Positions 16,281-24,173 of a DNA stretch of 58,885 bases are shown here, piece by piece (position 1 is the first letter of the stretch; each line of letters starts with the position of its first letter). Under the pieces are notes generated by a model. It was not told where the DNA came from, did no database searches, and was given only the letters and a program-made list of their open reading frames with translations. A program made the translations under genes and the position numbers. This DNA is from Betaproteobacteria bacterium (GTDB taxonomy: Bacteria > Pseudomonadota > Gammaproteobacteria > Burkholderiales > Rhodocyclaceae), in NCBI GenBank assembly GCA_016234745.1, contig JACRAR010000016.1, forward strand, positions 1 to 58,885. The letters are read 5' to 3'.

Positions 16281-17284
16281 CGCAGGCACAAAAAATCCAT
16301 CGCACCACCGTCGGTGAGCACCAGCGGGCTGCCCGGAACCGAGGAAAAGAACTCGCCGTCAACGATAAACGGGCTGTCGAGCCCGAGTTGGAGCCGGCGC
16401 ACGTTATGACTGACGTAGCCATTGGCGGGGGTCATGAAGCGATTCGGCCGGCCGCGCAGAATTCCCGGCAGTGCGCGCAGCCAGCAACGCGGCTGCGCGC
16501 GCGCGAAGCTGAAATGCAAGGGCGTATCCTCTTCGCCCCAAAACGGCCGCAATCCCAGGAACAAGCGCTCCAGGGTGGTAACCAGCATGATTCCACAATC
16601 ATTGGTAGTAGGTGCAGCACCATCGATCGACACGCTGACCGGCACAGGTCTGACAATATCGCGATCACCCCGTGCCATCGCCACTGCAAAACGCAGCAAG
16701 GTGACACCGGGGCCTATTTCGCCGCGCAAACCGACGCTGTGAACCTTGTTTTTGCAGTACTCAACTCCCTGCGAAATCATGGCAGCGCCGAAGAACATGC
16801 CATAAATCGGTGTCTGCCCCGCTCCGGGATCGATCCTCAAGATGTGGCGCTGGACAAGGCCAAGATCCTCGCCGCCACGGGCAGCACGTTCGATCAGGCA
16901 AGCCAGCGCAGCATCCGGACGCCCGTGCAAACCGGCATCGCCGGCAATCATGTTGGTGGTGCCGGCCCGCAATACCGCCAGCAGCGGCTGGCGCTGGAAC
17001 GGCTTGCGGGCAAGAAGCACATCGAGTACGGCGCGCACGGTACCGTCACCGCCACTGATCGCCAGCGTATTGACTTCTTGTGCCGCCAGTTCACCGAGCG
17101 CTTGGGCGACCGACTCCGGATCCTTGACGTCGCGGTGTGGAATCTCCGGATGATCGCCAAAGACCCGGTGCATCGCAGAGGGCGACCGCAGATTCGTTCC
17201 GCTTCCCGGATTGTGCAAGATACCGATCCGCAGCGACGACAATAGTGACGCTGCACCACCCGCCTGCATGGCACCGACCTCCAT
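16277..17284 (-). CDS. Lipid kinase (diacylglycerol/ceramide kinase-like)
   Basis: A 335-residue protein of the DAGK catalytic family. HNPGSG (24-29) and the ATP-binding GGDGT (78-82) are intact; the next motif reads AGTTNMIA rather than the usual GTGND, a variation worth noting. The family phosphorylates lipid hydroxyls such as diacylglycerol, sphingosine or ceramide. It overlaps the CDP-alcohol phosphotransferase upstream (TGATG) and the nucleotidyltransferase-like gene downstream (ATGA), making a tightly coupled operon. With a ceramide pathway 16 kb away, ceramide kinase (CpgB-like) is the leading guess. Diacylglycerol kinase or YegS-type lipid kinase are alternatives. Confidence 0.75.
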   Translation of the reverse strand: MEVGAMQAGGAASLLSSLRIGILHNPGSGTNLRSPSAMHRVFGDHPEIPHRDVKDPESVAQALGELAAQEVNTLAISGGDGTVRAVLDVLLARKPFQRQPLLAVLRAGTTNMIAGDAGLHGRPDAALACLIERAARGGEDLGLVQRHILRIDPGAGQTPIYGMFFGAAMISQGVEYCKNKVHSVGLRGEIGPGVTLLRFAVAMARGDRDIVRPVPVSVSIDGAAPTTNDCGIMLVTTLERLFLGLRPFWGEEDTPLHFSFARAQPRCWLRALPGILRGRPNRFMTPANGYVSHNVRRLQLGLDSPFIVDGEFFSSVPGSPLVLTDGGAMDFLCLR

Positions 17285-18519
17285 CAGACCTTGTTTTCGG
17301 CAGGCTGGATTCGGGTGAACGCGCGCACTGCCAAGGCGCGTTCATCCACAGTCAGGCCGATTTCGGTCAACCAGGATCGCACGCCTTCCGGACGCATCTT
17401 GGCCCGGGCGGCCATGAGCAGGCGCAGCAGCAAGACCGCCGTCGACAGCACGGTCCATCCGGCAACCGCCACCAAACCCAGGTCCGGCCGGCCGAGGGCG
17501 AGACTTGCGCTCAGCATGATCATGTTCGGATTGCGCCGGGCGACGATCAACCGGAAATAGGAATCGACAGGCCGCCAGGTAAACATGGAAAACGAAGCGA
17601 TCCATAGCTGGAACGCACCTTCGCAAAGACGACCGCCGATATAGCCGGCAAAAATGGCCCAGTACAGCAAGTGCAGCGGCAATGTGGCGGCCATGGCCGG
17701 ATTCGAAGCCAGTCCGATACCCCAGGCGAGATACCAGAATGGCGGATGGATCAGATCGATACCATGATCGAAAATATTCCCCAAACGGCTAGAGGTAACA
17801 GTGACGCGCGCCAGTTTGCCGTCGACGGTGTCGAGGAAAGTCATGATCCAGCCCGCCAGCAGTCCCCAACCGAACTCGCCACGGGCGAACAGCACGCCGG
17901 CAAGAATGGCGAGCACCAGGCTGAGCGCAGTGACTTGATTGGGGGAAATCCGCAAGCCGACGCACAAACGGGTGGCCCATTGCGCCGGAACCGGCCAGAG
18001 CCATTTGGTCACCAGGTCCGTAATACCCTTGTAGGAACCGAAAAACAGGAGTTGCTCCAGCACCCCACGGGTTTCCCGGCTGATCGGCAATACGAAGGGG
18101 GTGTCCAGTTTCAGCAGCGCCGCATCAAAACCCTGCGCCATCTGCACCACAGTGACACGGACAATTTCCGCCGGTATATTGCCCGAGCCGCGGCCACACA
18201 ACAATTCGCCAACGGCACCGGCCTGGCCCGCACCAACCTGGGCAGCGACCGGCACCATCTTTCCTCCGCCGCTCTCGACCTCCAGCAATACCTGCTGCGC
18301 CTTGGCGAGACCCTTGATGACCCGGCTGTCGTACAAATAATCCGCTCGCAGCATCATCACGACGGCGTCCGCAGGCAACGCCGCCAGGCTGTCATGCCAG
18401 ACATCGATACTGGCATGCTGCAATTGACGTTCAAGGCGCTCGGCCGAGCTCAGTCCCCACAGGCGAACCGGGCTGTCTCCCAGCACCACCGCAATTTTTT
18501 TTGTGTCGAATACGGGCAC
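17284..18519 (-). CDS. CDP-alcohol phosphotransferase with degenerate nucleotidyltransferase-like N terminus
   Basis: A 411-residue membrane protein. Residues about 190-380 carry several membrane helices and the complete CDP-alcohol phosphotransferase signature, from Asp230 and Asp233-Gly through Ala-Arg, Gly247, Asp251 and Asp255. Such enzymes transfer a phospho-alcohol from a CDP-alcohol to a lipid or polyol acceptor. The first 180 residues resemble the cytidylyltransferase half of bifunctional inositol-phosphate enzymes, but the nucleotide-binding glycine loop is missing (VVLGDSPVRLWG). A separate cytidylyltransferase (31998-32753) may supply the CDP-alcohol. It heads the operon with the lipid kinase; adding a headgroup to ceramide or ceramide phosphate is inferred. 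Confidence 0.75.
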   Translation of the reverse strand: MPVFDTKKIAVVLGDSPVRLWGLSSAERLERQLQHASIDVWHDSLAALPADAVVMMLRADYLYDSRVIKGLAKAQQVLLEVESGGGKMVPVAAQVGAGQAGAVGELLCGRGSGNIPAEIVRVTVVQMAQGFDAALLKLDTPFVLPISRETRGVLEQLLFFGSYKGITDLVTKWLWPVPAQWATRLCVGLRISPNQVTALSLVLAILAGVLFARGEFGWGLLAGWIMTFLDTVDGKLARVTVTSSRLGNIFDHGIDLIHPPFWYLAWGIGLASNPAMAATLPLHLLYWAIFAGYIGGRLCEGAFQLWIASFSMFTWRPVDSYFRLIVARRNPNMIMLSASLALGRPDLGLVAVAGWTVLSTAVLLLRLLMAARAKMRPEGVRSWLTEIGLTVDERALAVRAFTRIQPAENKV

Positions 18520-18537
18520 TATTTACGCTTCCTGGAT

Positions 18538-18602
18538 TGTTGGTTGCTTGACGGGCTGCAGCGACTGTTGGTTGCTTGCAGCGCAGCATCTATACTACCC
18601 GA
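18538..18602. promoter_or_regulatory. Divergent promoter region with a 13-bp direct repeat
   Basis: TGTTGGTTGCTTG occurs at 18538-18550 and again at 18566-18578, 28 bases apart, in the 83-base gap between the divergent phosphotransferase and metallophosphoesterase genes. On the plus strand TTGGTT (18568-18573) and TATACT (18591-18596) are 17 bases apart, giving a start near the ATG at 18603. The repeat overlaps the -35 element, so it may be a regulator site or a small duplication. Confidence 0.4.
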
Positions 18603-19589
18603 ATGAGTACGCTACAGTTGCAGTTCGCGATGGATCCACCTGACGAAACCCCGTCCGATTCCAATTTCGTGCTGGCGCACGTGTCCGACCTGCATCTAAC
18701 TTCACTGGCGGGCATCAGGCTCAATCAACTGCTCAGCAAACGGATCACCGGCTATCTATCGTGGCGGCTGCGGCGCCGTCACGAGCACCGGAGCGAGGTA
18801 CTCGATGCACTCAGGGACGACCTGCAGGCGGAGCACCCCGACCATATCGCCGTCACCGGCGATCTCACCCATCTGGGCCTGCCGCGGGAGTTTGCCGAAG
18901 CGGCCGCTTGGCTGGAAAGGCTTGGCACGCCGCAGACCATTACCCTGGTGCCTGGCAATCATGACGCATACGTAGCCGAACCCTGGAGCAAGACATTTGC
19001 CCAGTGGGCGGCTTACATGGCGGGAGATGATGAAAGCATCACCGCAGGAGCGGAGGACCTGTTTCCCAGCCTGCGCATCCGCCGCCAAGTCGCCCTGATC
19101 GGCTTGTCCACGGCGGCCCCTTCGGCACCTTTTCTGGCAACCGGACGCCTGGGGGAAGAACAATTGCGACGGCTGGATCGCATGCTGGAACAAACCGCCG
19201 GCTCCGGGCTGTTTCGCATCGTGCTGCTGCATCATCCTCCGGCACAACGGACAGTGCGTTGGCGCAAATCCCTGCTTGACGGTGCTGCGTTGCGCGACGT
19301 GCTGGCCCGGCGTGGCGCGGAATTGATCCTGCACGGCCATGGCCATTTCTCCGCTGCGGCGTACCTGGATGCGCCACGCCAACGGAACCTCGCTATCGGC
19401 GTGCCCACTGCATCGGCAATCGGAAGAAACGCCGAGCGGTGGGCGACCTACCATGTGTATCGCATTCAGCGCTGCGCAACCGGCTGGCGTCTTCGGGTTT
19501 CCGTGCGCACCTACTCGCTCGATCGCGGCTGCTTCGTTGCCGAAGACGGTCGACGCCTGCGCCAGGCGCTTGCGGCATCATCCGCGTAA
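18603..19589 (+). CDS. Calcineurin-like metallophosphoesterase
   Basis: A 328-residue protein with all metallophosphatase motifs in order: HVSDLH, GDLTHLG, GNHD, LLHHPP and HGHGHF. It is a two-metal phosphoesterase; relatives cleave cyclic nucleotides, CDP-lipids, UDP-diacylglucosamine or phospho-lipid headgroups. There is no signal peptide. It is divergent from the CDP-alcohol phosphotransferase, and turnover or proofreading of a CDP-alcohol or lipid phosphate would fit. The start could be ATG 18603 or 18630; the first gives a nearly leaderless message from the promoter seen upstream. The substrate is not predictable. Confidence 0.75.
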   Translation: MSTLQLQFAMDPPDETPSDSNFVLAHVSDLHLTSLAGIRLNQLLSKRITGYLSWRLRRRHEHRSEVLDALRDDLQAEHPDHIAVTGDLTHLGLPREFAEAAAWLERLGTPQTITLVPGNHDAYVAEPWSKTFAQWAAYMAGDDESITAGAEDLFPSLRIRRQVALIGLSTAAPSAPFLATGRLGEEQLRRLDRMLEQTAGSGLFRIVLLHHPPAQRTVRWRKSLLDGAALRDVLARRGAELILHGHGHFSAAAYLDAPRQRNLAIGVPTASAIGRNAERWATYHVYRIQRCATGWRLRVSVRTYSLDRGCFVAEDGRRLRQALAASSA

Positions 19590-19630
19590 TCAGTTATCCG
19601 CAATTGTAACGGGAGCATGCCGTTAACTGT

Positions 19631-21532
19631 CTAATCGCCCTGGAGTACGCGTGAAGACGAGGGGGGCTTGTCGATGAACTCGCGAAACCAGAGTTCGAGC
19701 ATGAGCATGGTCCAGACCCGGTCCACCTGCGCAGAGCCGTGCAGGAGAGACCCAACCAGCTTGCTGACGTAGGCCGGCTTGAACATCCCGCGCTCCCGGG
19801 CGGTGCGATCAAGCAGCAGGTCATGCGTCATCTGCCGCAGATCGTGACACAGCCAGCGCTTCAAGGGCAGCGCAAAACCGCGCTTGCGCCGCCGCAGAAT
19901 AGGCTCGGGAACTAGCCCTGCGGCGGCATGGCGCAGCAGGAATTTGCCACGAACGCGCATGAGCATGTCGGCCGGGAGCCGGGCGGCAAATTCGACGACC
20001 TCGGTGTCGAGGTAGGGACAGCGCACTTCAAGCGCATGGGCCATCGAGGCAATATCGACTTTGACGTTGATATCGTCGGTCAAATAGGTCTGGAAATCGA
20101 GATCGGCGAGACGACCGATGGCGGAATTCGACTTGCTTTCGCCAAGCACCCGCTCGAAGCGCTCGATCGTTGCGCGCGAACGGGCGGCCAGCATGGGCGG
20201 TAGATAGAACTTGGCTTTCTCGGCGGGCGTGAAATGACCGACCAGTGAAGGATAACGGGTCGCTTCGCCACCCGGGAAGGCCAACGCATAACGCGAGGCT
20301 GAGGGCGCCGGAAAGTGCAGTGCGCCGACCAAGGCACCGCGGTAAAGCGAGCGGACGAAGGGTGGCAGGGCATCGTAGATATGCCCCAAGCGCGCGGTCC
20401 GGTAGCGCTTGTAGCCGGCAAACACCTCGTCGGCGGCATCGCCCGAAAGCGCCACCGTCACATGCTCCTTGGTCATCTGCGCAAGGTAGTACATCGCGAT
20501 GGCGGAACTGTCGGCGAAGGGTTCGCCATGGTGCTTCACGATGGGGCCGATCACGTCGGTCATGCTCGGATCGACGACCATTTCGTGATGGTCGGTGTTG
20601 TAGCGTTGCGCAACCTGTCGTGCGAACAGGAGCTCGCTGTCGTCGGCGTGGGGGAAACCGATCGAAAACGATTTCACGCGCGCGGTGGATTGCGTCGCCA
20701 TGAGCGCAACGATCAGCGAGCTATCAACGCCGCCGGAAAGGAACGCGCCAAGCGGAACGTCAGACACCAAGCGGCGCTTGACGGCACTCTCGAGCAAAGA
20801 CAACAATTCTTGAGTGAGATCGCCCGCAGATCTGCTCAGCGTTCCTGCTTCGGGTTTGCTCCAGTAACGTTCGACGCGGGCGCCGCTGCCCGGCGTGAAG
20901 ACGGCATAGTGCGCCGCTGGCAGCTTGGCATTGCCAAGATAGGCAGAGCGCGGCGAGGGCACGTATTGCAGTGTGAGAAATTCGTCGATGGCACCGTAAT
21001 CGACTTCCGGCACCTCTTCGGGAAATCCCGTCAGCAGCGCGTGCGCCTCCGAAGCGAAAGCAATGCCGTGTTTCAGCCGACGATAGAACAGCGGCTTTTT
21101 CCCGCTGCGATCACGGGCCAGCAGAAGTCGGTTTTCGTGCGTATCGAAAAGCGCAAAGGCAAACATTCCGGACAGGCGACGCACGCAATCGAGCCCATGC
21201 TCCTCGTACAGATGGAGTATGACTTCACTGTCACTTTTTGAACGGAACCTGTGTCCCCTGGCCAGAAGCTCTTTCCGGAGTTCCTCAAAGTTGTAGATTT
21301 CTCCGTTGACCACCAGGGCGATGCCGCCATCCTCGTTGCACATGGGCTGGTTCGCCTCGGCAGAAAGATCGATGATCGAGAGGCGGCGATGCCCGAGTGC
21401 GCACGGACCATGCTGCCAGACACCATCGGCGTCCGGACCGCGGTGGCGGATGGCGTCATTCATGCGCCGAACCGCCTGCAGGTTGGCCGGAGCACCGGGG
21501 TCATTCGACAGAAAGCCGCTAATTCCGCACAT
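19631..21532 (-). CDS. asnB: Asparagine synthetase-like glutamine amidotransferase
   Basis: A 633-residue class II amidotransferase. The N-terminal Cys2 of MCGISGF is the glutaminase nucleophile; residues about 60-200 complete that domain. The synthetase half begins near 240 and has the ATP-pyrophosphatase loop FLSGGVDSS. Canonical AsnB makes asparagine from aspartate, glutamine and ATP. Many copies beside cell-surface loci instead amidate sugars or lipids. This one stands alone between the metallophosphoesterase and the TagF-like transferase, so an envelope role, such as amidating an acidic headgroup, is plausible. Housekeeping asparagine synthesis cannot be excluded. Confidence 0.8.
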   Translation of the reverse strand: MCGISGFLSNDPGAPANLQAVRRMNDAIRHRGPDADGVWQHGPCALGHRRLSIIDLSAEANQPMCNEDGGIALVVNGEIYNFEELRKELLARGHRFRSKSDSEVILHLYEEHGLDCVRRLSGMFAFALFDTHENRLLLARDRSGKKPLFYRRLKHGIAFASEAHALLTGFPEEVPEVDYGAIDEFLTLQYVPSPRSAYLGNAKLPAAHYAVFTPGSGARVERYWSKPEAGTLSRSAGDLTQELLSLLESAVKRRLVSDVPLGAFLSGGVDSSLIVALMATQSTARVKSFSIGFPHADDSELLFARQVAQRYNTDHHEMVVDPSMTDVIGPIVKHHGEPFADSSAIAMYYLAQMTKEHVTVALSGDAADEVFAGYKRYRTARLGHIYDALPPFVRSLYRGALVGALHFPAPSASRYALAFPGGEATRYPSLVGHFTPAEKAKFYLPPMLAARSRATIERFERVLGESKSNSAIGRLADLDFQTYLTDDINVKVDIASMAHALEVRCPYLDTEVVEFAARLPADMLMRVRGKFLLRHAAAGLVPEPILRRRKRGFALPLKRWLCHDLRQMTHDLLLDRTARERGMFKPAYVSKLVGSLLHGSAQVDRVWTMLMLELWFREFIDKPPSSSRVLQGD

Positions 21533-21654
21533 GGGTCAAGTCTCGGGAAACCCCGGCAGTGTATACTGACTCGGGTGTTCGCCCCCAACTAAACCAACCC
21601 CGTTTGGGTGCGATCAAAGCAAAGAACGAATGGTGCCGGAAGGAAGAATGCGGG

Positions 21655-22812
21655 ATGCGGGTGGGCTTTCTCTTCAATCACTACGCGACGCACCAGGTGC
21701 CGCATGCGGCGCCCTACGCCTTCGAATTGTCGCGCCGCCATCCTGAAATCGAAGTGACGATCGCCGCGTCGAGCGATGCGGAACTCGCCAGTGCCGCCAA
21801 GATCGGGGAACTTTACCCAGGCCATCGTTGCGTCCTGCGTCGACTGCACCCGGCATGGTGGTATGGCCTGTTCGATCCCATCATCTCCAAGTTTGCCTTC
21901 GCTCGCAAGAATCGCATCCTGTCCGACAATCTCGACTTTTTCGCAAGCCTGGATGCCTTGGTTGCGCCGGAGCGACATTGCCGGCGGCTGCGCACCCGGC
22001 ACCGCCTCGCCAAGCTCAAGCTCATCCACACCCGGCACGGCGCCGGTGACCGCAAGGGCACATCCGACGCCACCATGGCCCTGTTCGACCTGGTCCTGCT
22101 GCCCGGCCGAAAGTATGCCGACCGGTTCAGCCAGTTGGGCTATCTGCGCCCGGACCAGTTCGTCGTCACCGGATGGCCGAAGTTCGAGGCGGTACGGGCC
22201 TTCAACCCGTCCCGCCGGCGTTTCTTCGACAATGATAACCCGGTCGTCGTGTACAACCCACACTTCGATCAGCGCATCGGTTCATGGTCCCGCATGGGTC
22301 ATGCCGTTCTCGATTTCTTCGCCGCCAACCCTTCGTACAACCTCATCTTCGCCCCCCACCTGGTTCTCTTCAAACGCCGCTGGCGTCATGGTGCAAGGCT
22401 GCCCGACAAGTACCGCCACGCCAAGAACATCCTGATCGACACGGACAGCGCCGCGCTGGCGGAGATGACCTACCTCAATGCCGCCGATATCTACCTCGGC
22501 GACGTCAGCAGCCAGGTCTATGAATTCCTAATCGAACCCCGGCCGTGCCTCTTCCTCAATGCCCACGGCATTGACTGGGAAACCGACATGCATTATGCGC
22601 ATTGGCGTTTTGGACCGGTGGTGACGGATGTGGCGCGCGATCTTGGTCCGCTGCTGGCCGACGCAATCGAGAACCACGTCCGCTTCCGGCCCGCACAAGA
22701 GCAAGGATTTGCACAAACATTCCACCAGGATACGGCCCGCTCAGCAGCACAACTCGGTGCCGATGCGATTGCGGATTTCCTGCGCGGTGACAGAACCGGT
22801 AACGCGCCTTGA
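21655..22812 (+). CDS. CDP-glycerol glycerophosphotransferase (TagB/TagF)-like protein
   Basis: A 385-residue protein resembling the catalytic half of teichoic-acid glycerophosphotransferases: a GT-B-like fold with the HGAGD stretch, VTGWPKFEA in the middle, and the C-terminal DSAALAEMTYLNAADIYLGDVSSQVYEFL, which matches the nucleotide-site region of TagF-type enzymes. These transfer glycerol phosphate or another phospho-alcohol from a CDP donor. In a Gram-negative lipid locus it could add glycerophosphate units to a sphingolipid or surface glycan. AGGAAG lies ahead of the ATG at 21655, favouring it over the longer frame from 21559. It is divergent from the amidotransferase gene. Confidence 0.65.
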   Translation: MRVGFLFNHYATHQVPHAAPYAFELSRRHPEIEVTIAASSDAELASAAKIGELYPGHRCVLRRLHPAWWYGLFDPIISKFAFARKNRILSDNLDFFASLDALVAPERHCRRLRTRHRLAKLKLIHTRHGAGDRKGTSDATMALFDLVLLPGRKYADRFSQLGYLRPDQFVVTGWPKFEAVRAFNPSRRRFFDNDNPVVVYNPHFDQRIGSWSRMGHAVLDFFAANPSYNLIFAPHLVLFKRRWRHGARLPDKYRHAKNILIDTDSAALAEMTYLNAADIYLGDVSSQVYEFLIEPRPCLFLNAHGIDWETDMHYAHWRFGPVVTDVARDLGPLLADAIENHVRFRPAQEQGFAQTFHQDTARSAAQLGADAIADFLRGDRTGNAP

Positions 22813-22826
22813 TACCCCGGGGGGTA

Positions 22827-24173
22827 CTAGCCCTTGGCCGCCTTTGCGGGGTTGGCCTCCCAGCCGCCACCGAGTGCCTTGATCAACGTCACGCTTGCGA
22901 CTAGCCGACGACGGAAAATGCCTAGTGCGACGCGTTCGTTGTTCAACGCGCCGGCCTGCACCACGACCAACGACAGGTAGCTGACGATACCTGCCCGGTA
23001 CTGATTGTTCGTGATCGTCATTGATTCGCGTGCCGACTTCACCGCCTCGGCCTGAGCCTGGGCCGCTTCGTCAAGAAATTGCAGCGCGGCCAGGTTGTCT
23101 TCGACCTCGCGGAATCCGTTCAGGACCGTACTGAGGTAATCCGCGAGAGCTTCATCGTAGGCGGCCCCCGCTTTGGCACTTAGCGCGCGAATCGCCCCGG
23201 CATCGAATAACGGCAGCGTCATCTTTTCGCCACCGACCCTATGCCGAAGACTCTGGCCGCCGAATAGGGTGATCAATGGGTAGGACGCCGCCTCGGCCAC
23301 GCCAATTTGCGCGCTGGCCGCCGCCATGCGCCGCTCGGCAGCGGCAATGTCGGGGCGCCGCTCCAGCAAGTCTGCCGGCAGAGCGGCCGGAACGGACGGA
23401 ACCACGATATTGATCGGTGCGACCTCAAGGGAAAAATCGGCCGGCGCCTTGCCGATCAGCACGGCAAGGGCGTGTTCGAGTTGCGACCTGGCGACGCGCG
23501 CATCGAGCATCTGCGCCTGCGCTGCGCCAAGCTGGGCCTGAGCCTGCACCACCTCGGCGCGGGCGGCAACACCTGCCTTGTACTGGTTGCGCGTGAGTTG
23601 CAGCGATCGCTCGTAGGCGGCGACTGAATCCTGCAGCAAGCGGATCTCGGCATCCTGCACCCGCAGTTGGAAGTAGCTTTGCACCAGTTGCGCCTGCATG
23701 GACAATTTTGCTGCCGCAAGGTCGGCCGCGCTCGCCTGGGCGGCGGCACCGCTCGCTTCGACGTTGCGCCGGATGCGGCCCCACAGATCCAGTTCCCAGT
23801 TCGCCAGCAGGCCGAGATCGTTGGTGCCTCCAGCGATCAGTGTCGGAAATTGCGCCGCCTTGGCTGCATCGGCAAGCGATCGAGCCTGTCGCACGCGCGC
23901 CTCGGCGGCATGAATCGACGGATTTGCTGCATTGACCTGTTCGACCAGCGCGTCGAGCTGGGTATCGCCATAGATTTTCCACCATTGCCTCTGCGCAGAG
24001 CTGTCACGCGGCTGCACCGGCTTCTGTCCGGGTGCCGCCTCCTTGTAGGCTGACGGCACGGCGATGCTGGGACGCACGTAGTCGGGTCCGACCGACGAGC
24101 AAGCGACATTCACCGCTACCACGAAGGCAACAGACAGTGCGCGGATTGCCTTGGTCTGGATCGAGGAGGTCAT
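22827..24173 (-). CDS. Outer-membrane efflux lipoprotein, NodT/OprM family
   Basis: A 448-residue TolC-type channel. The N terminus has a signal segment ending in a lipobox-like AVNVACSS, so Cys25 would be lipidated. Two repeats of long coiled helices ([15 protein letters not shown] and the later [14 protein letters not shown] region) form the periplasmic tunnel. It overlaps the permease gene by four bases and completes a four-gene tripartite export system. Similar outer-membrane partners (OpmB, CusC) serve multidrug or biosurfactant pumps. Confidence 0.85.
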   Translation of the reverse strand: MTSSIQTKAIRALSVAFVVAVNVACSSVGPDYVRPSIAVPSAYKEAAPGQKPVQPRDSSAQRQWWKIYGDTQLDALVEQVNAANPSIHAAEARVRQARSLADAAKAAQFPTLIAGGTNDLGLLANWELDLWGRIRRNVEASGAAAQASAADLAAAKLSMQAQLVQSYFQLRVQDAEIRLLQDSVAAYERSLQLTRNQYKAGVAARAEVVQAQAQLGAAQAQMLDARVARSQLEHALAVLIGKAPADFSLEVAPINIVVPSVPAALPADLLERRPDIAAAERRMAAASAQIGVAEAASYPLITLFGGQSLRHRVGGEKMTLPLFDAGAIRALSAKAGAAYDEALADYLSTVLNGFREVEDNLAALQFLDEAAQAQAEAVKSARESMTITNNQYRAGIVSYLSLVVVQAGALNNERVALGIFRRRLVASVTLIKALGGGWEANPAKAAKG

